Shown here one piece after another: positions 10,789 to 21,870 of a stretch of DNA of 64,000 nucleotides. Source of the stretch: Atherinomorus stipes (taxonomy: Eukaryota > Chordata > Actinopteri > Atheriniformes > Atherinidae); assembly GCA_023101725.1 (NCBI GenBank), contig JALJCO010003873.1, positions 122,200 through 186,199 of the forward strand. Direction: 5' to 3'. The notes under the pieces were generated by a model that made no database searches, was not told where the DNA came from, and saw only the letters and a program-made list of their open reading frames with translations. Position 1 is the first letter of the stretch. Every line of letters starts with the position of its first letter. Made by a program: the position numbers and the translations under genes.

Positions 10789-10911
10789 AAAGCAATAAGC
10801 CCCGAGAAGCCGTGCGTTACAGCGGTTTTACAACGACGGGCACGATGCGAAGCGGACTGCCCCCCTTTGTAAAACCGCTGTAACACACAGATTCAAGGAG
10901 CTTATTGCTTT
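10789..10911. repeat. Nested inverted repeat (hairpin)
   Basis: Outer arms AAAGCAATAAGC (10789-10800) and GCTTATTGCTTT (10900-10911) enclose inner arms GTTACAGCGGTTTTACAA (10816-10833) and TTGTAAAACCGCTGTAAC (10867-10884). The inner pair is a perfect 18-bp stem with a 33-nt loop. It is probably the terminal palindrome of a DNA transposon. Confidence 0.75.
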
Positions 10912-11052
10912 TATAAAACGGTTACCTCACATATTGCCTATAAAATAAATTAAAATAAATAGACAAACACAAAAATAAACAATTTATGGGTAATAATGAA
11001 ATAATACAGCAGAGAACTATTTGTTCTCCCACCACATAAGATTGAGTGGATG

Positions 11053-11065
11053 GTTGCTAAGCAAC
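11053..11065. promoter_or_regulatory. X-box-like palindrome (RFX-type site)
   Basis: GTTGCTAAGCAAC is an exact 13-bp palindrome around the central base and matches the GTTGCY-N-RGCAAC form bound by RFX factors. It is a sequence match only; it could be part of a repeat. Confidence 0.35.
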
Positions 11066-12083
11066 TCTTGTCCACAAGTAGATATCTCATAAAACAAAGA
11101 TATTTCCTACGAGTTGGCCTGTCATTAACCTGTAAATGCAGATTTTATTTCATTTCAATTTTTTAATCTACTTATTTAGTTATTTTTTGGCATTAAAAAA
11201 AAGTTAATTTCAAAACCTTCGACTAAAGTGAAGAGTTCGTTTACCTCGTTTATGCAACTGCTTGTGGACATTAACAACCAGGGTTTTAAGGTATGAAACA
11301 TCACTGCCTGCGATAAAATACTATTCTTTGATCACATTTGCGACTTGTATTCACTCTGGATCGTTTACTGCAGGCGAACAAACTGTGAACCGGGTCAGCG
11401 GAGTTTTCACCCGCTCAGATCCGACCTGCTCAGCCAACTTTTATTCGATTTAATTTCATTAACTTTGCTCCCAAAGATCCATGCTTCATTTGTTTTGTTA
11501 AAGCCTCTTTCCACCTGCAAACGCTTTCCCCTCCATTGAAGCAGCAAACTCCTCCTACCCGCCGTCATTCTATCACTTCTTTTTTACCGTTTCATTTCTC
11601 CACCCACATTGATATTTCGCCATACACAGCCTTACATCAGATCAAGTATTAAAACGATGGGCCATCGCCTGGCTGACAGTAAAGGAGCGAACCCTCAGAA
11701 ACATTTCATCCCCTGTGAATGTGCTTCAGGTGATGTGGACTCAATTTTTTTTTCTTTTTTGTCGTTTTCTTAGTTGGAGGAGGGAGGACATTCGTTTTAC
11801 AAAAATCCGGCTACACATACTAGGCCATTCACTTCCATCAATTCAGGCTATCTGGGCTCGTTAATGTTGTTACTTCCATTAATAGTGCTGTATTGTTTAG
11901 AGAAACGGTGGTGTGCGTTTGGCCGCAGGTGTTTTTGTGCAGATATGATGACGGACAAATGTCCGCGGTGAAATAGCCGCTGTCACCCAGGTTCAGGACA
12001 CCCAGAATATCAAAATTCACCACAAAGTCTACAAGTCTAAAAACAAATGTAATCTAACGACTGGGTCGAACCCAGAGCAGTTG

Positions 12084-12096
12084 GTTGCTAGGCAAC
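12084..12096. promoter_or_regulatory. X-box-like palindrome (RFX-type site)
   Basis: GTTGCTAGGCAAC is a near-perfect inverted repeat of the RFX/X-box type, about 1 kb from the similar site at 11053-11065. Confidence 0.35.
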
Positions 12097-12401
12097 GCCG
12101 CATCTGTTTATGCTGGCGCAGGGATATTTTGTGCTGCGGTTTTCGGATCTACGTTTGGGTTACAGTCTGTTTTACCACGGGTTTGGAACGCAGCTCAGCC
12201 AATCACATTTAAGAACCAGAAACACCCGTTTTATAATTTAAAATTTTTCACACCTTATGAGTTTTTTTTTTTACATTTTATTGGGAGTAAAAATATTCAT
12301 TCATGACATCTGCATTTATGTCCATTTTACACAGAAACCAAACTTTTTTGTACCTGGAGTTGTCCTGAAAAATTTGGGATGAATATTATAAAAGTACTTA
12401 A

Positions 12402-12810
12402 AGGATAAGTTTTTCTTTTTTTCAACCTGAACCTTATTTCTTAGATTTTATACGTGCATTTACTCACCGGTAAAATTTTGCTGTACATCCATATAACAGG
12501 AGAGACGGGGCAGCCTCTATATAAGACGTTATCTGTAGCAAAACTCCTTCATTTCATCAATACTTTAAGCAGAATAAACGAATAAAGAGTACTATTGTCC
12601 TGTGAGTTCAGAGTTTCGTGGATTCGTGGCTATCTAGGTACCGAGCTGCTCTTTTCAGCTGTACTGCAGCAGTGCACATCGTGGACACGCGACAGACTGT
12701 TGAATGTACAGAAACTCCTCTTAACTAACGGAGAGCTAACTCTGAACTCACAGGACAATAATACTCGTTCATTTGTTCATTCTACTCAAAGTACTGGTGA
12801 ATCCTACAAC
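12402..12810 (+). mobile_element. Palindromic TTAA element, partial copy
   Basis: TTAA (12398-12401) is followed by AGGATAAGTTTTTC and AACCTGAACCTTATTTCTTA. It also carries GGGGCAGCCTCTATATAAGA and GAGTACTATTGTCCTGTGAG, both shared with the copy at 13474-14159. The right half (from about 12715) is an inverted version of GAACTCACAGGACAAT. The right terminus is not intact. Confidence 0.6.
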
Positions 12811-13469
12811 TTAAAGTATGGTGCAGATCTATCCAGCTAGGAATTTTCTCTCCACAGTAACTATTTGGGTCAATTTACAATTCCCAAATTAACTTTATAA
12901 AAATGTGTTTATTTGGTTTTGTGGAAGAGAGTCATACTGACCCAAGAATAAAAGAATATAAAAACACGACATCATCATTCAGCCTAATGGAGGCCTTCAG
13001 AATATTAATCTCACCAGTTACTGCACTTTGTTTTGGTTCAGTAAGAATATGATTTTGCAGAATATGGTGGTGAAAAAGGTTTATGTTTTCAGCGCTAACA
13101 CAAACAGAACTCAGTGTCATGCTAACAATTGACAAAGGAAAAGGAAGGATTCATGTATCACAAGGACCCAGTTGTATAAATAACCAACCTTTGTTTTCAT
13201 TTGTTTAGTAGCTGGATTTATCTGAATTGTACAACCAGCAGGAAAGATGAAAAAAAAACTTCCTTACATCCATTTCAACCACGAGCAGACTCGGGATGTG
13301 TGTGTGTGCAGCTGTAGTCCAGTAGATTTCATCGGGATGAAAAACTGATCCAGCTGCTGGGATTTGCAGTAGTGCATGGTGCTATAACAGACCTAACAAT
13401 GTCCATGAACACTAAACCGACAGAAGGAGATTTAAAACGGCCTCGTTACTGACTACAGGACGACAAAAC
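12811..13469. other. Unassigned AT-rich sequence
   Basis: No recognised gene or repeat terminus. Confidence 0.45.
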
Positions 13470-13473
13470 TTAA

Positions 13474-14159
13474 AGGATAAGTTTCTTTTTCCAGCCTGGA
13501 CCTTATTTCTAGTAGTATATATGTGCATTAGGGGAGTATTTTATACACAATATCTCATTGGTATTCCTAAAAAATAAGAAAAAGAATAAAGGAAGGGGGG
13601 AATTATGGGAGGAAGGGGGGGGGGGGGTTCTTTACCTACTCATCGGTAAAAGTTTCTGCATCACTTTGAGTCCTTGGGAAGATATAACGTTGAGTCGCTT
13701 TTCGGTGAACGTCCAGTATCATGGCGGAGACGGGACAGCCTCTATATTAGACATTATCTGCAGGAAAACTCCTTGATTTTTGCCAATACTTTAAGTTGAA
13801 TGAACAAACGAATGAGTACTATTGTCCTGTGAGTCCACATTTAGCTTTCCATTAGTTATTAGGATGTTCTACACAGTTTTTGGGGCTGTGCGTTCACGAT
13901 GCGCGCTTCCGTAGCACAGCTGAGACAAGCAGCTCGTTACCCGGACAACAAAAACACAGAAAAACTCATTCTACTTGAAGCATCGATGAAATAAAGGAGT
14001 TTTACTGCAGATAATGTCTTCTGTAGAGGCTACCCCGTCTCCACCATGATACTGGATGTTCACCGAAAAGCGACTCAACGTGACATCTTCTCAAGGAGTC
14101 AAAGTGATGCAGAAACTTTACCTGTGAGTAAATGCACATATAAAAAAGAAAGTGAACTT
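13474..14159. mobile_element. Palindromic TTAA element, full-length
   Basis: It is flanked by TTAA at 13470-13473 and 14160-14163. The left arm has GATATAACGTTGAGTCGCTT and TTCGGTGAACGTCCAGTATC; the right arm has the inverse GATACTGGATGTTCACCGAA and AAGCGACTCAACGTGACATC. The centre is near 13900. Compared with the right arm, the left arm has an extra block of roughly 110 bp at about 13525-13635 that ends in a homopolymer-rich purine run. Confidence 0.75.
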
Positions 14160-14163
14160 TTAA

Positions 14164-15384
14164 AAGCCTTAAAATTTTACAGGTGAAAATGATGACAGCT
14201 GCATTTGTGTAAGCCAGGGTTGCAGCAGATGTGTAACAGATACGATGATGATCTGCTTAATGATGAAGCCACGAGAACAAAGATTCCTGGAAAAGGTAAG
14301 GAGTACTTGGAGCGCATGCAGAAAGCTTATGAAGAGGCTTTTAACTGAACATAAACCAGTTTTTATCAGCTTTACAGAAATATTTCAGTCTGCATGTCAT
14401 GAATTCTTCAGATTGTTAATTTGACTATTTTATTGAATAAATTCCAGGTGCTTTTCTTCTTGTTTTAAGGGAGTTTGCATTGCCATGTTTTTGCCTGAGG
14501 AGCAGTGACTAATCTATTTAAAACTTAAACCTTCAAGATAATCACCTAATGCCGTTACTCATCCCTACGAGTATCACACTGCTAGCAAAGCAGCCGCCTC
14601 TGAGGGTAAATGTGATGTGTGTTTGTGATTGCATTGCCAGGAAAAGCTTGTTTTTGTGCTATCTTCACAGCACGACACCACCAGCACATTTCCCTCAAAA
14701 GCGTCTCTTTAGTTTGACTTCAGATTCTTACAGTTTTCCTCCGTGTGCGCTGATGCGTCGTGATTGTGAGGCAGCAGGCAGCCCGGAGCGAGTTCACGTC
14801 ACCACACATCGGCGTCATGTAAAGGTGGCCGAATCCTCCACGTATGTCCTGGAAAGTGAGTTGCAGACCCTCCTTGTGTGACAGCTGAAGTGGCCACAGG
14901 TTTCCGCCTGGCTCTGCGCCCTCGTATCCCACCTCTCCAGACCAGCGCGCTACATTAGCTTACGTGTTATCTCTCCCGAGCTAATTTAATTCCAGTTGTG
15001 ATTCTGCAGCTCCCGTGCACAGACACCAGTTTCCTACTGGAACAAGCGTCTGCAACAGATCGATTTTTGGACTGCTTTTTGCACTGCTACGTTTTGGAGT
15101 GGTTGTCAGTGTGCTGTTTTTGATTGGAAGCTGTTTTCATGGATTATACTTCCTGCAGCTGTAATGGAGAGGCACTGGCTTTTTGTGGACAAATAAATCT
15201 TATCTTCACTGTGTTTTTTTTCAGAATATTATACACCCCCTCTCCCTGCATCATATCAAATGGACAGAATAACCTTTCAAATGCTGTGTTTAGAAAAAGG
15301 CACTGGGGACCTTTCCATCTCATTTTTTATTTATTTATCCTTTATCAATACAGGTAGTCCCGCTGAAACACGTCTCATTTACAA
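14164..15384. other. Unassigned sequence
   Basis: No domain-bearing frame. The 110-codon frame at 14549-14881 shows no recognisable motif and no exon context. Possibly unique non-coding sequence. Confidence 0.45.
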
Positions 15385-15427
15385 CAGAGGTCTGTTAACC
15401 TAACATGCATGTCTTTGGACTGCGGGA
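15385..15427 (+). mobile_element. L2-type tail, left fragment
   Basis: AACCTAACATGCATGTCTTT followed by GGACTGCGGGA is the tail motif seen complete at 34033-34449. It stops at a 10-bp word GACTGCGGGA (15418-15427) that recurs at 20440-20449, where the tail resumes. Confidence 0.65.
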
Positions 15428-15753
15428 TAGGGCTGAACAACTTTGGGAAATATCTAATTGCAATTTTTTTCCACCAACATTGCCATTGTGATTTAAAATG
15501 TGATTTTTTTTTTTTCATGTGCTTTCCATGCAGTATTTCCCCATGAAACACAAGGAAGTTATCAGTTCAGTGTAACAAACATGATTAAACCATGAATCCT
15601 TCCAGAAATAAAAGAACTTTCTTTTTTCCAACCTGGACCTTATTTCTATAAGTTCTATTTCTCGGCTTTCCACAGACACTTTGCACTGATCTTTAGACAT
15701 CTTTACTAAATTTATATTGTCTACATAAGACAATATTTTTGATGGGCCAAAGA

Positions 15754-16240
15754 TCACATGAAGTTTAGGGCCAAGTGTTTGGAAAAGATACTTTGGCATT
15801 CAGTCCACTTTTTATGTGGTGGAGAAGATAAATTCGACCAAGTGTCTTCCTGCTTGGTGTTTTCCTCTTCAGAATGTAATAACATAATAAATATATACAA
15901 ACACCAGAAAAGAAGGAAAAAAGAAACCTGTTTATGCAGAACAGAACAGCTGCTGCTTTCCAGCTTACACCGAGCTTCCCATTTCCATACCGGTATGAAA
16001 ACACGGATTTTAGTGCGTTCCCGTAGTCTGGGAATTCCTGTGCGGCCGACAGCAGGTGACGTGATCTGGGGATGGGCGTATCGATACGTTGGAGTCAATA
16101 CTTCGATAACAGCCAGACAAAATATCGGAATCAATACTTTTGTGAGTATTGTGATACCACTGTGCAGACACAAAACATGCAATTTGTTTCTACTTCTGAG
16201 AGTTTTAGGCAATGAAATGATGAAAGCAGCCAGATTCTAG
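15754..16240. other. Unassigned sequence open on both strands
   Basis: About 150 codons are open on both strands over the same interval. Neither translation has a recognisable domain, and the interval includes repeat-like GGCGTATCGATACG. I regard these as chance open frames inside the 5-kb insertion. Confidence 0.5.
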
Positions 16241-18716
16241 CTTCTGTATCACATGATGGCGGTAGCCTATCAGATTCTAGCTTCTGTATCACATGATGGC
16301 GGTAGCCTATCAGATTCTAGCTTCTGTATCACATGATGGTGGTAGCCTATCAGATTCTAGCTTCTGTATCACATGATGGTGGTAGCCTATCAGATTCTAG
16401 CTTCTGTATCACATGATGGTGGTAGCCTATCAGATTCTAGCTTCTGTATCACATGATGGTGGTAGCCTATCAGATTCTAGCTTCTGTACCACATGATGGT
16501 GGTAGCCTATCAGATTCTAGCTTCTATATCACATGATGGCGGTAGCCTATCAGATTCTAGCTTCTGTATCACATGATGGTGGTAGCCTATCAGATTCTAG
16601 CTTTTTAACCCATGATGGTGGTAGCCTATCAGATTCTAGCTTCTATATCACATGATGGTGGTAGCCTATCAGATTCTAGCTTCTGTACCACATGATGGTG
16701 GTAGCCTATCAGATTCTAGCTTCTATATCACATGATGGTGGTAGCCTATCAGATTCTAGCTTCTGTAGCAAATGATGGTGGTAGCCTATCAGATTCTAGC
16801 CTCTGTATGACATGATGGTGGTAGCCTATCAGATTCTAGCTTCTGTATCACATGATGGTGGTAGCCTATCAGATTCTACCTTCTGCAGCAAATGATGGTG
16901 GTAGCCTATCAGATTATAGCCTCTGTATCGCATGATGGTGGTAGCCTATCAGATTCTAGCTTCTGTATCACATGATGGTGGTAGCCTATCAGATTATAGC
17001 CTCTGTATTGCATGATGGTGGTAGCCTATCAGATTCTAGCTTCTGTATCACATGATGGTGGTAGCCTATCAGATTCTAGCTTCTGTATCACATGATGGTG
17101 GTAGCCTATCAGATTCTAGCTTCTGTATCACATGATGATGGTAGCCTATCAGATTCTAGCTTCTGTGTCACATGATGGTGGTAGCCTATCAGATTCTAGC
17201 TTCTGTGTCACATGATGGCGGTAGCCTATCAGATTCTAGCTTCTGTATCACATGATGGTGGTAGCCTATCAGATTCTAGCTTCTGTATCACATGATGGTG
17301 GTAGCCTATCAGATTCTAGCTTCTGTATCACATGATGGTGGTAGCCTATCAGATTCTAGCCTCTGTATCACATGATGGTGGTAGCCTATCAGATTCTAGC
17401 TTCTGTATCACATGATGGTGGTAGCCTATCAGATTCTAGCTTCTGTAGCAAATGATGGTGGTAGCCTATCAGATTCTAGCCTCTGTATCACATGATGGTG
17501 GTAGCCTATCAGATTCTAGCTTCTGTATCACATGATGGTGGTAGCCTATCAGATTCTAGCTTCTGTATCACATGATGGTGGTAGCCTATCAGATTCTAGC
17601 TTCTGTATCACATGATGGTGGTAGCCTATCAGATTCTAGCTTCTGTATCACATGATGGTGGTAGCCTATCAGATTCTAGCTTCTGTATCACATGATGGTG
17701 GTAGCCTATCAGATTAAAGCCTCTGTATCACATGATGGTGGTAGCCTATCAGATTCTAGCTTCTGTATCACATGATGGTGGTAGCCTATCAGATTCTAGC
17801 TTCTGTATCACATGATGGTGGTAGCCTATCAGATTCTAGCTTCTGTATCACATGATGGTGGTAGCCTATCAGATTCTAGCTTCTGTGTCACATGATGGTG
17901 GTAGCCTATCAGATTCTAGCTTCTGTGTCACATGATGGAGGTAGCCTATCAGATTCTAGCTTCTGTATCACATGATGGTGGTAGCCTATCAGATTCTAGC
18001 TTCCGTATCACATGATGGTGGTAGCCAATCAGATTCTGGCTTCTGTAGCACATGATGTTTGGTAGCCTATCAGATTCTAGCCTCTGTATCACATGATGGT
18101 GGTAGCCTATCAGATTCTAGCTTCTGTATCACATGATGGTGGTAGCCTATCAGATTCTAGCTTCTGTATCACATGATGGTGGTAGCCTATCAGATTCTAG
18201 CTTCTGTATCACATGATGGTGGTAGCCTATCAGATTCTAGCTTCTGTATCACATGATGGTGGTAGCCTATCAGATTCTAGCTTCTGTATCACATGATGGT
18301 GGTAGCCTATCAGATTAAAGCCTCTGTATCACATGATGGTGGTAGCCTATCAGATTCTAGCTTCTGTATCACATGATGGTGGTAGCCTATCAGATTCTAG
18401 CTTCTGTATCACATGATGGTGGTAGCCTATCAGATTCTAGCTTCTGTATCACATGATGGTGGTAGCCTATCAGATTCTAGCTTCTGTATCACATGATGGT
18501 GGTAGCCTATCAGATTCTAGCTTCTGTGTCACATGATGGTGGTAGCCTATCAGATTCTAGCTTCTGTGTCACATGATGGAGGTAGTCTATCAGATTCTAG
18601 CTTCTGTATCACATGATGGTGGTAGCCTATCAGATTCTAGCTTCCGTATCACATGATGGTGGTAGCCAATCAGATTCTGGCTTCTGTAGCACATGATGTT
18701 TGGTAGCCTATCAGAT
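16231..18716. repeat. 40-bp tandem satellite, about 62 units
   Basis: The unit starts CAGATTCTAGCTTCTGTATC and ends ACATGATGGTGGTAGCCTAT (two 20-base halves). It is repeated with few changes: CTCTGTATC, GTGTC, GTAGCAAATG and ATTAAAG variants. A few units are 39 or 41 bp. Variant order repeats: ATTAAAG at 17713 and 18314, TGGAGGTAG at about 17936 and 18577, and the 41-bp ATGTTTGGTAG at about 18055 and 18696. This shows a higher-order duplication of about 600-641 bp at the right end. Confidence 0.97.
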
Positions 18717-19650
18717 GTCATGATGATGTTGCTACTGTTAGTGATGATGATGATGATGTTTTGTTGTCATTCTGTGGTTTAATGCAGGTTATTGTACATT
18801 ATATTTTGGTAAATTTGTAATATTACTATTACATTTTCTATTTCAACATTTCCACTTAATAAATTGGATTATTGAAGTTAGTATATATCATGTTATTTGA
18901 AATTAAATGAAATGAGATATACTTTATATTTGATAACTGAAAGACATTTTTAATCTATTTTTGTTTAATTTTATCATCACTATAGTTTATTATTGTTTTA
19001 AAAGTGTTTCTTTCCAGTACTTCTGTTCTCAGGTTTTACTTATATCTAATATTGCCCATGCATTCAGGATATTTAGTGACGTCAAATGACACTACATCCG
19101 CAGTTTTGATCCAGGAAGAAGACGGTCGCGGTAAATTCAAACCCTTAAGCGATAGTTATGGATTCTTCTGCCGTCAGAATACAATCCAGATCAACTGAAA
19201 GACACTAAAAAGTGGAACTACGGAGAAAAAGGTGAGTAAACAACATCATAGCTTCAGTTTGTGCTCCCATGACGGCTCGGCTCGTGGCTGCAGTTACCTG
19301 AAGCGTCAGTTGCGGCAGTCGCAAGTTTCATTTCTTAATCTTGCCTCTGGTCCCTTTAAATATTGAAATGTTTAAGTTTGTTGTGTCACCCCGTGAAGTA
19401 GCAATGTTTGCTAGGCAGGTTCAGCTCAATACCTGATGCTGTTCTTTGTCATTTTTCCAGAAACCAAAATCGTCCCACACAGATGATGTGCTGTTTGTCT
19501 TTGGAACTCAGATATCTGCAGAAATGTCACGTTCAGTATCGGTTCTGAGCCTGACGCCGTTGCTGATTCTGAATACGCGTGTTCTCCAGCAGGGCCGCTT
19601 CGCTGCTACTTCACGTGACCAGATGATGTGGGAAAATCATAAACTGCTAA
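18717..19650. other. Unassigned interior of the 5-kb insertion
   Basis: AT-rich to 19000. Then a segment with TGACGTCA (19077-19084), a GTGAGT donor near 19232 and a pyrimidine-rich acceptor TTTTTCCAG near 19461 could be a decayed 5' exon-intron-exon of a transposon gene. No protein domain was recognised downstream. Confidence 0.35.
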
Positions 19651-19654
19651 TTAA

Positions 19655-20395
19655 AGGGGAACACAGTAACTTTTTTACCTCAATAAATGCTTTTCGGAAT
19701 CCCCGTGGGGCTAAACAAAGTGTTTACGGAGCGATTCAATGTTTCCCCCCCTCCCGCCGGGGCCTCTGGCCTGCGAGCAGCTCTATACAACTTTGCCTGC
19801 GCCGACCCGAACAGAACTTGCGACAACAGAAACCGCTGTACGGTACTCAGGTCCCCTATCTACCGAGCTGCTTCCAGCTCTGATTTGAACCAGACTACCA
19901 GCGCTAATTCGAAGAAAACATTTCTTTAGCTTCACACCACCTAAACACGGCTCCTGGCTCTATAACCAACTCTTTGCTGGACCAGAGTGATTCACGTAGC
20001 TGCGCTGCCTGGACGCCGGGTGAAGCACCCTCCTCAATAATCACTTGTCACGTCCGCAAAAAGTAAATAAAAGTTCGTATTCTTACCTGCTACTCGCCAA
20101 CACCAGAGAAAAATATAATCCACGGCATATTTACCCGCAAATCGCGGGTAAAAGGTCCCGTTTCAGAAGATACAGGACTTTGCTTTGAGCAGAGGGAGAC
20201 GTGGTGCTGCTACCAACGCAGCAACGTAGCATCAACAAGCTAGTAAACGCGTAGAGAGATATCCAGGGATCAAAATAGAGGAAAGACAGGTAGAGAAGCC
20301 GTCTGTGTGCTGTGGGGGTGTAGGGGGGGTTGAACTTTACGACAGTGAAAGGACACCACTAGGGGGGGCCCGAGCTGAAGTTACTGAGTTCTGCT
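19655..20395 (+). mobile_element. TTAA-flanked non-autonomous element
   Basis: TTAA occurs at 19651-19654 and 20396-20399. The inverted ends are AGGGGAACACAGTAACTTTT at the left and AAGTTACTGAGTTCTGCT at the right (reverse AGCAGAACTCAGTAACTT). The interior is GC-richer than the surroundings, with frames of 145 and 80 codons that overlap out of frame and lack known domains. Kolobok-type by target and AG termini (inference). Confidence 0.75.
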
Positions 20396-20439
20396 TTAAA
20401 ATAGCAGTTTAATTGCAAATGTGATTAATCGATCAGCTC

Positions 20440-20545
20440 GACTGCGGGAGGAGGAGGAAGCACTTGGAAGGAACCCACACATTCATGGGAAAAACATGCA
20501 AACTGCACACAGAAAGCCGCCCGCCCTAACCTCCACGCAGCCATT
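20440..20545 (+). mobile_element. L2-type tail, right fragment
   Basis: After the second GACTGCGGGA the sequence continues with GGAACCCACACATTCATGGG and AAACATGCAAACTGCACACA, the expected continuation of the tail interrupted at 15427. Confidence 0.65.
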
Positions 20546-21518
20546 TCAGAATAGGTGACAATCTCTCACCTTCAGTTTTCGGCTTATTTGCTTCTGATTA
20601 TTGACTTCCCTTAAGCCCAACAGTATCATTAGCTCTTTCCTTTTAGCAAATGGAGCTACAACAGATTACATCTTTGATATTTGATGCTTGAGCTGTTACT
20701 GAATCCAGCTGCAAATGATAGCAGGGAATCAGGGAATATCAGCACAAAACCTCACATTAACTCTATCAGCATTAGCAGTTCCCTCCTTATTAGAGGCAGT
20801 ATTAGGATCAGAGCTCTGGTATCGCTGTAGTACTGCGTGTATCGAGGTAATCTTCCTTACATTAAATCATGCATATTGAATCATCAGTTACCAGTAAAAG
20901 CTGGCTTTGTTTCTACGCTCCCTTTGCAACCTTTGCTTTGCTGGCTAACTTCTTCAGATTTAGATTTTCTACGAAAAGAAAAAGATGAATGTGTCTCGAT
21001 CCATGTCACGCTTTTAACAAGGCTGGCTGCTACCTTTGTTAACAAGGCACTGCTGGATATGCTCTGTGAAGCCAGACCATTTATCAACTTCCATTTTCCT
21101 GGCATCAAGTAACTAAACAGATTACAGCAACAATAGGCAAGAGCAAGTTTGTGAGGTGCTCGGCGGTCTGTTATCTTTAGCTGCTGGGGTGCTTTATCAG
21201 GTCGAGTTGAAAGGGGGGTGGGGGGGAGACTTTAAAACTGTAAAAATAGACTTTAACGGACTGTAAGAAAACTGAATTACCAGGAGTTACTCCAGTCCTT
21301 CGAGTACAGTCTGAGCTCTCTAAAGGGATTATTCCACCCTGATGATGCTCCATCTTTGCACACGGAGTTAGATGAGTCTACTCACCACCAAATAACTGGA
21401 AACAAGACCTATAAATGAGGAAGATGAAGCACTTTATCCCCCTTCACCAAAACTGACTTGAAAACAGAAGTTTTGATGCCTTCAGAAATGATAAATGATG
21501 TGACTTTGCACACTCATA
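20546..21518. other. Unassigned sequence
   Basis: Opposing short frames around 20837-21112 mirror each other and lack motifs. Nothing assigned. Confidence 0.45.
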
Positions 21519-21520
21519 TA

Positions 21521-21818
21521 CAGTCACCCTCAAAATTATTCATACCCTGCAGCTAAAGAAAAGGTTGAATTCATAACAGTAATTCAAATAACACGAAACT
21601 AAAGAAACTAATTATAAATAAAAATTAACAAAATTATAATTTAGTGAAATGAGATGTTGCTTTTGAATTTGGGTTTCAAATAATAATTTCAAAATCAATG
21701 TCATGATTTTCAGAGAATCTGTATTTATTATTTCTTTTGTCAATTTCAACTGATTTCACCGACACCTGATTTTTTTTCCTTCTTTAACGGAGGGTATGAA
21801 TCATTTTTAAGGACTGTG
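21521..21818. mobile_element. Tc1/mariner-like non-autonomous element
   Basis: The left end, after TA, reads CAGTCACCCTCAAAATTATT then CATACCC. The right end GAGGGTATGAATCATTTTTA then AGGACTG is its diverged inverse. The interior is AT-rich and non-coding. The right end adjoins a TA microsatellite. Confidence 0.6.
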
Positions 21819-21819
21819 T

Positions 21820-21826
21820 ATATATA

Positions 21827-21868
<42 letters not shown>
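21820..21868. repeat. (TA)n microsatellite
   Basis: An almost pure TA run, directly next to the mariner-like terminus. Confidence 0.95.

Positions 21869-21869
<1 letters not shown>

Positions 21870-21870
<1 letters not shown>

Larger units (their letters stand above)
10914..12397. other. Unassigned sequence with two X-box-like sites
   Basis: AT-rich flanks and a GC-moderate centre. Inverted words around CTTGTCCACAAG (11067-11078) and GCTTGTGGACATT (about 11258-11271) suggest another decayed palindromic element. No gene supported. Confidence 0.4.
15428..20439. mobile_element. 5-kb insertion splitting an L2 tail (hAT-like ends)
   Basis: The block begins TAGGGCTGAACAACTTTGG and ends ATTAATCGATCAGCTC. 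Both ends resemble the 'GGGCTG..CGATTAATCG..AATTGCAATT' termini of a fish hAT-like family. A direct repeat GACTGCGGGA lies at each edge. Inside are a 40-bp satellite (16231-18716), a TTAA element (19655-20395), and sequence at 19000-19470 with a perfect CRE-like TGACGTCA (19077-19084) and a good splice donor AAG/GTGAGT near 19230. It may be an expanded non-autonomous or decayed autonomous element. Confidence 0.55.

Noticed and set aside
15754..16240. Overlapping 152- and 160-codon ORFs on opposite strands
   Set aside because: No domain on either strand; they lie inside a repeat-like insertion and overlap a GTATCGATACG repeat word.
16231..18716. Possible CRISPR array from 40-bp periodicity
   Set aside because: Units are contiguous and nearly identical, with no unique spacers. 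It is a eukaryotic satellite.
19446..19929. 145- and 80-codon ORFs in the TTAA element
   Set aside because: They overlap in different frames, cross the element boundary, and show no domain.
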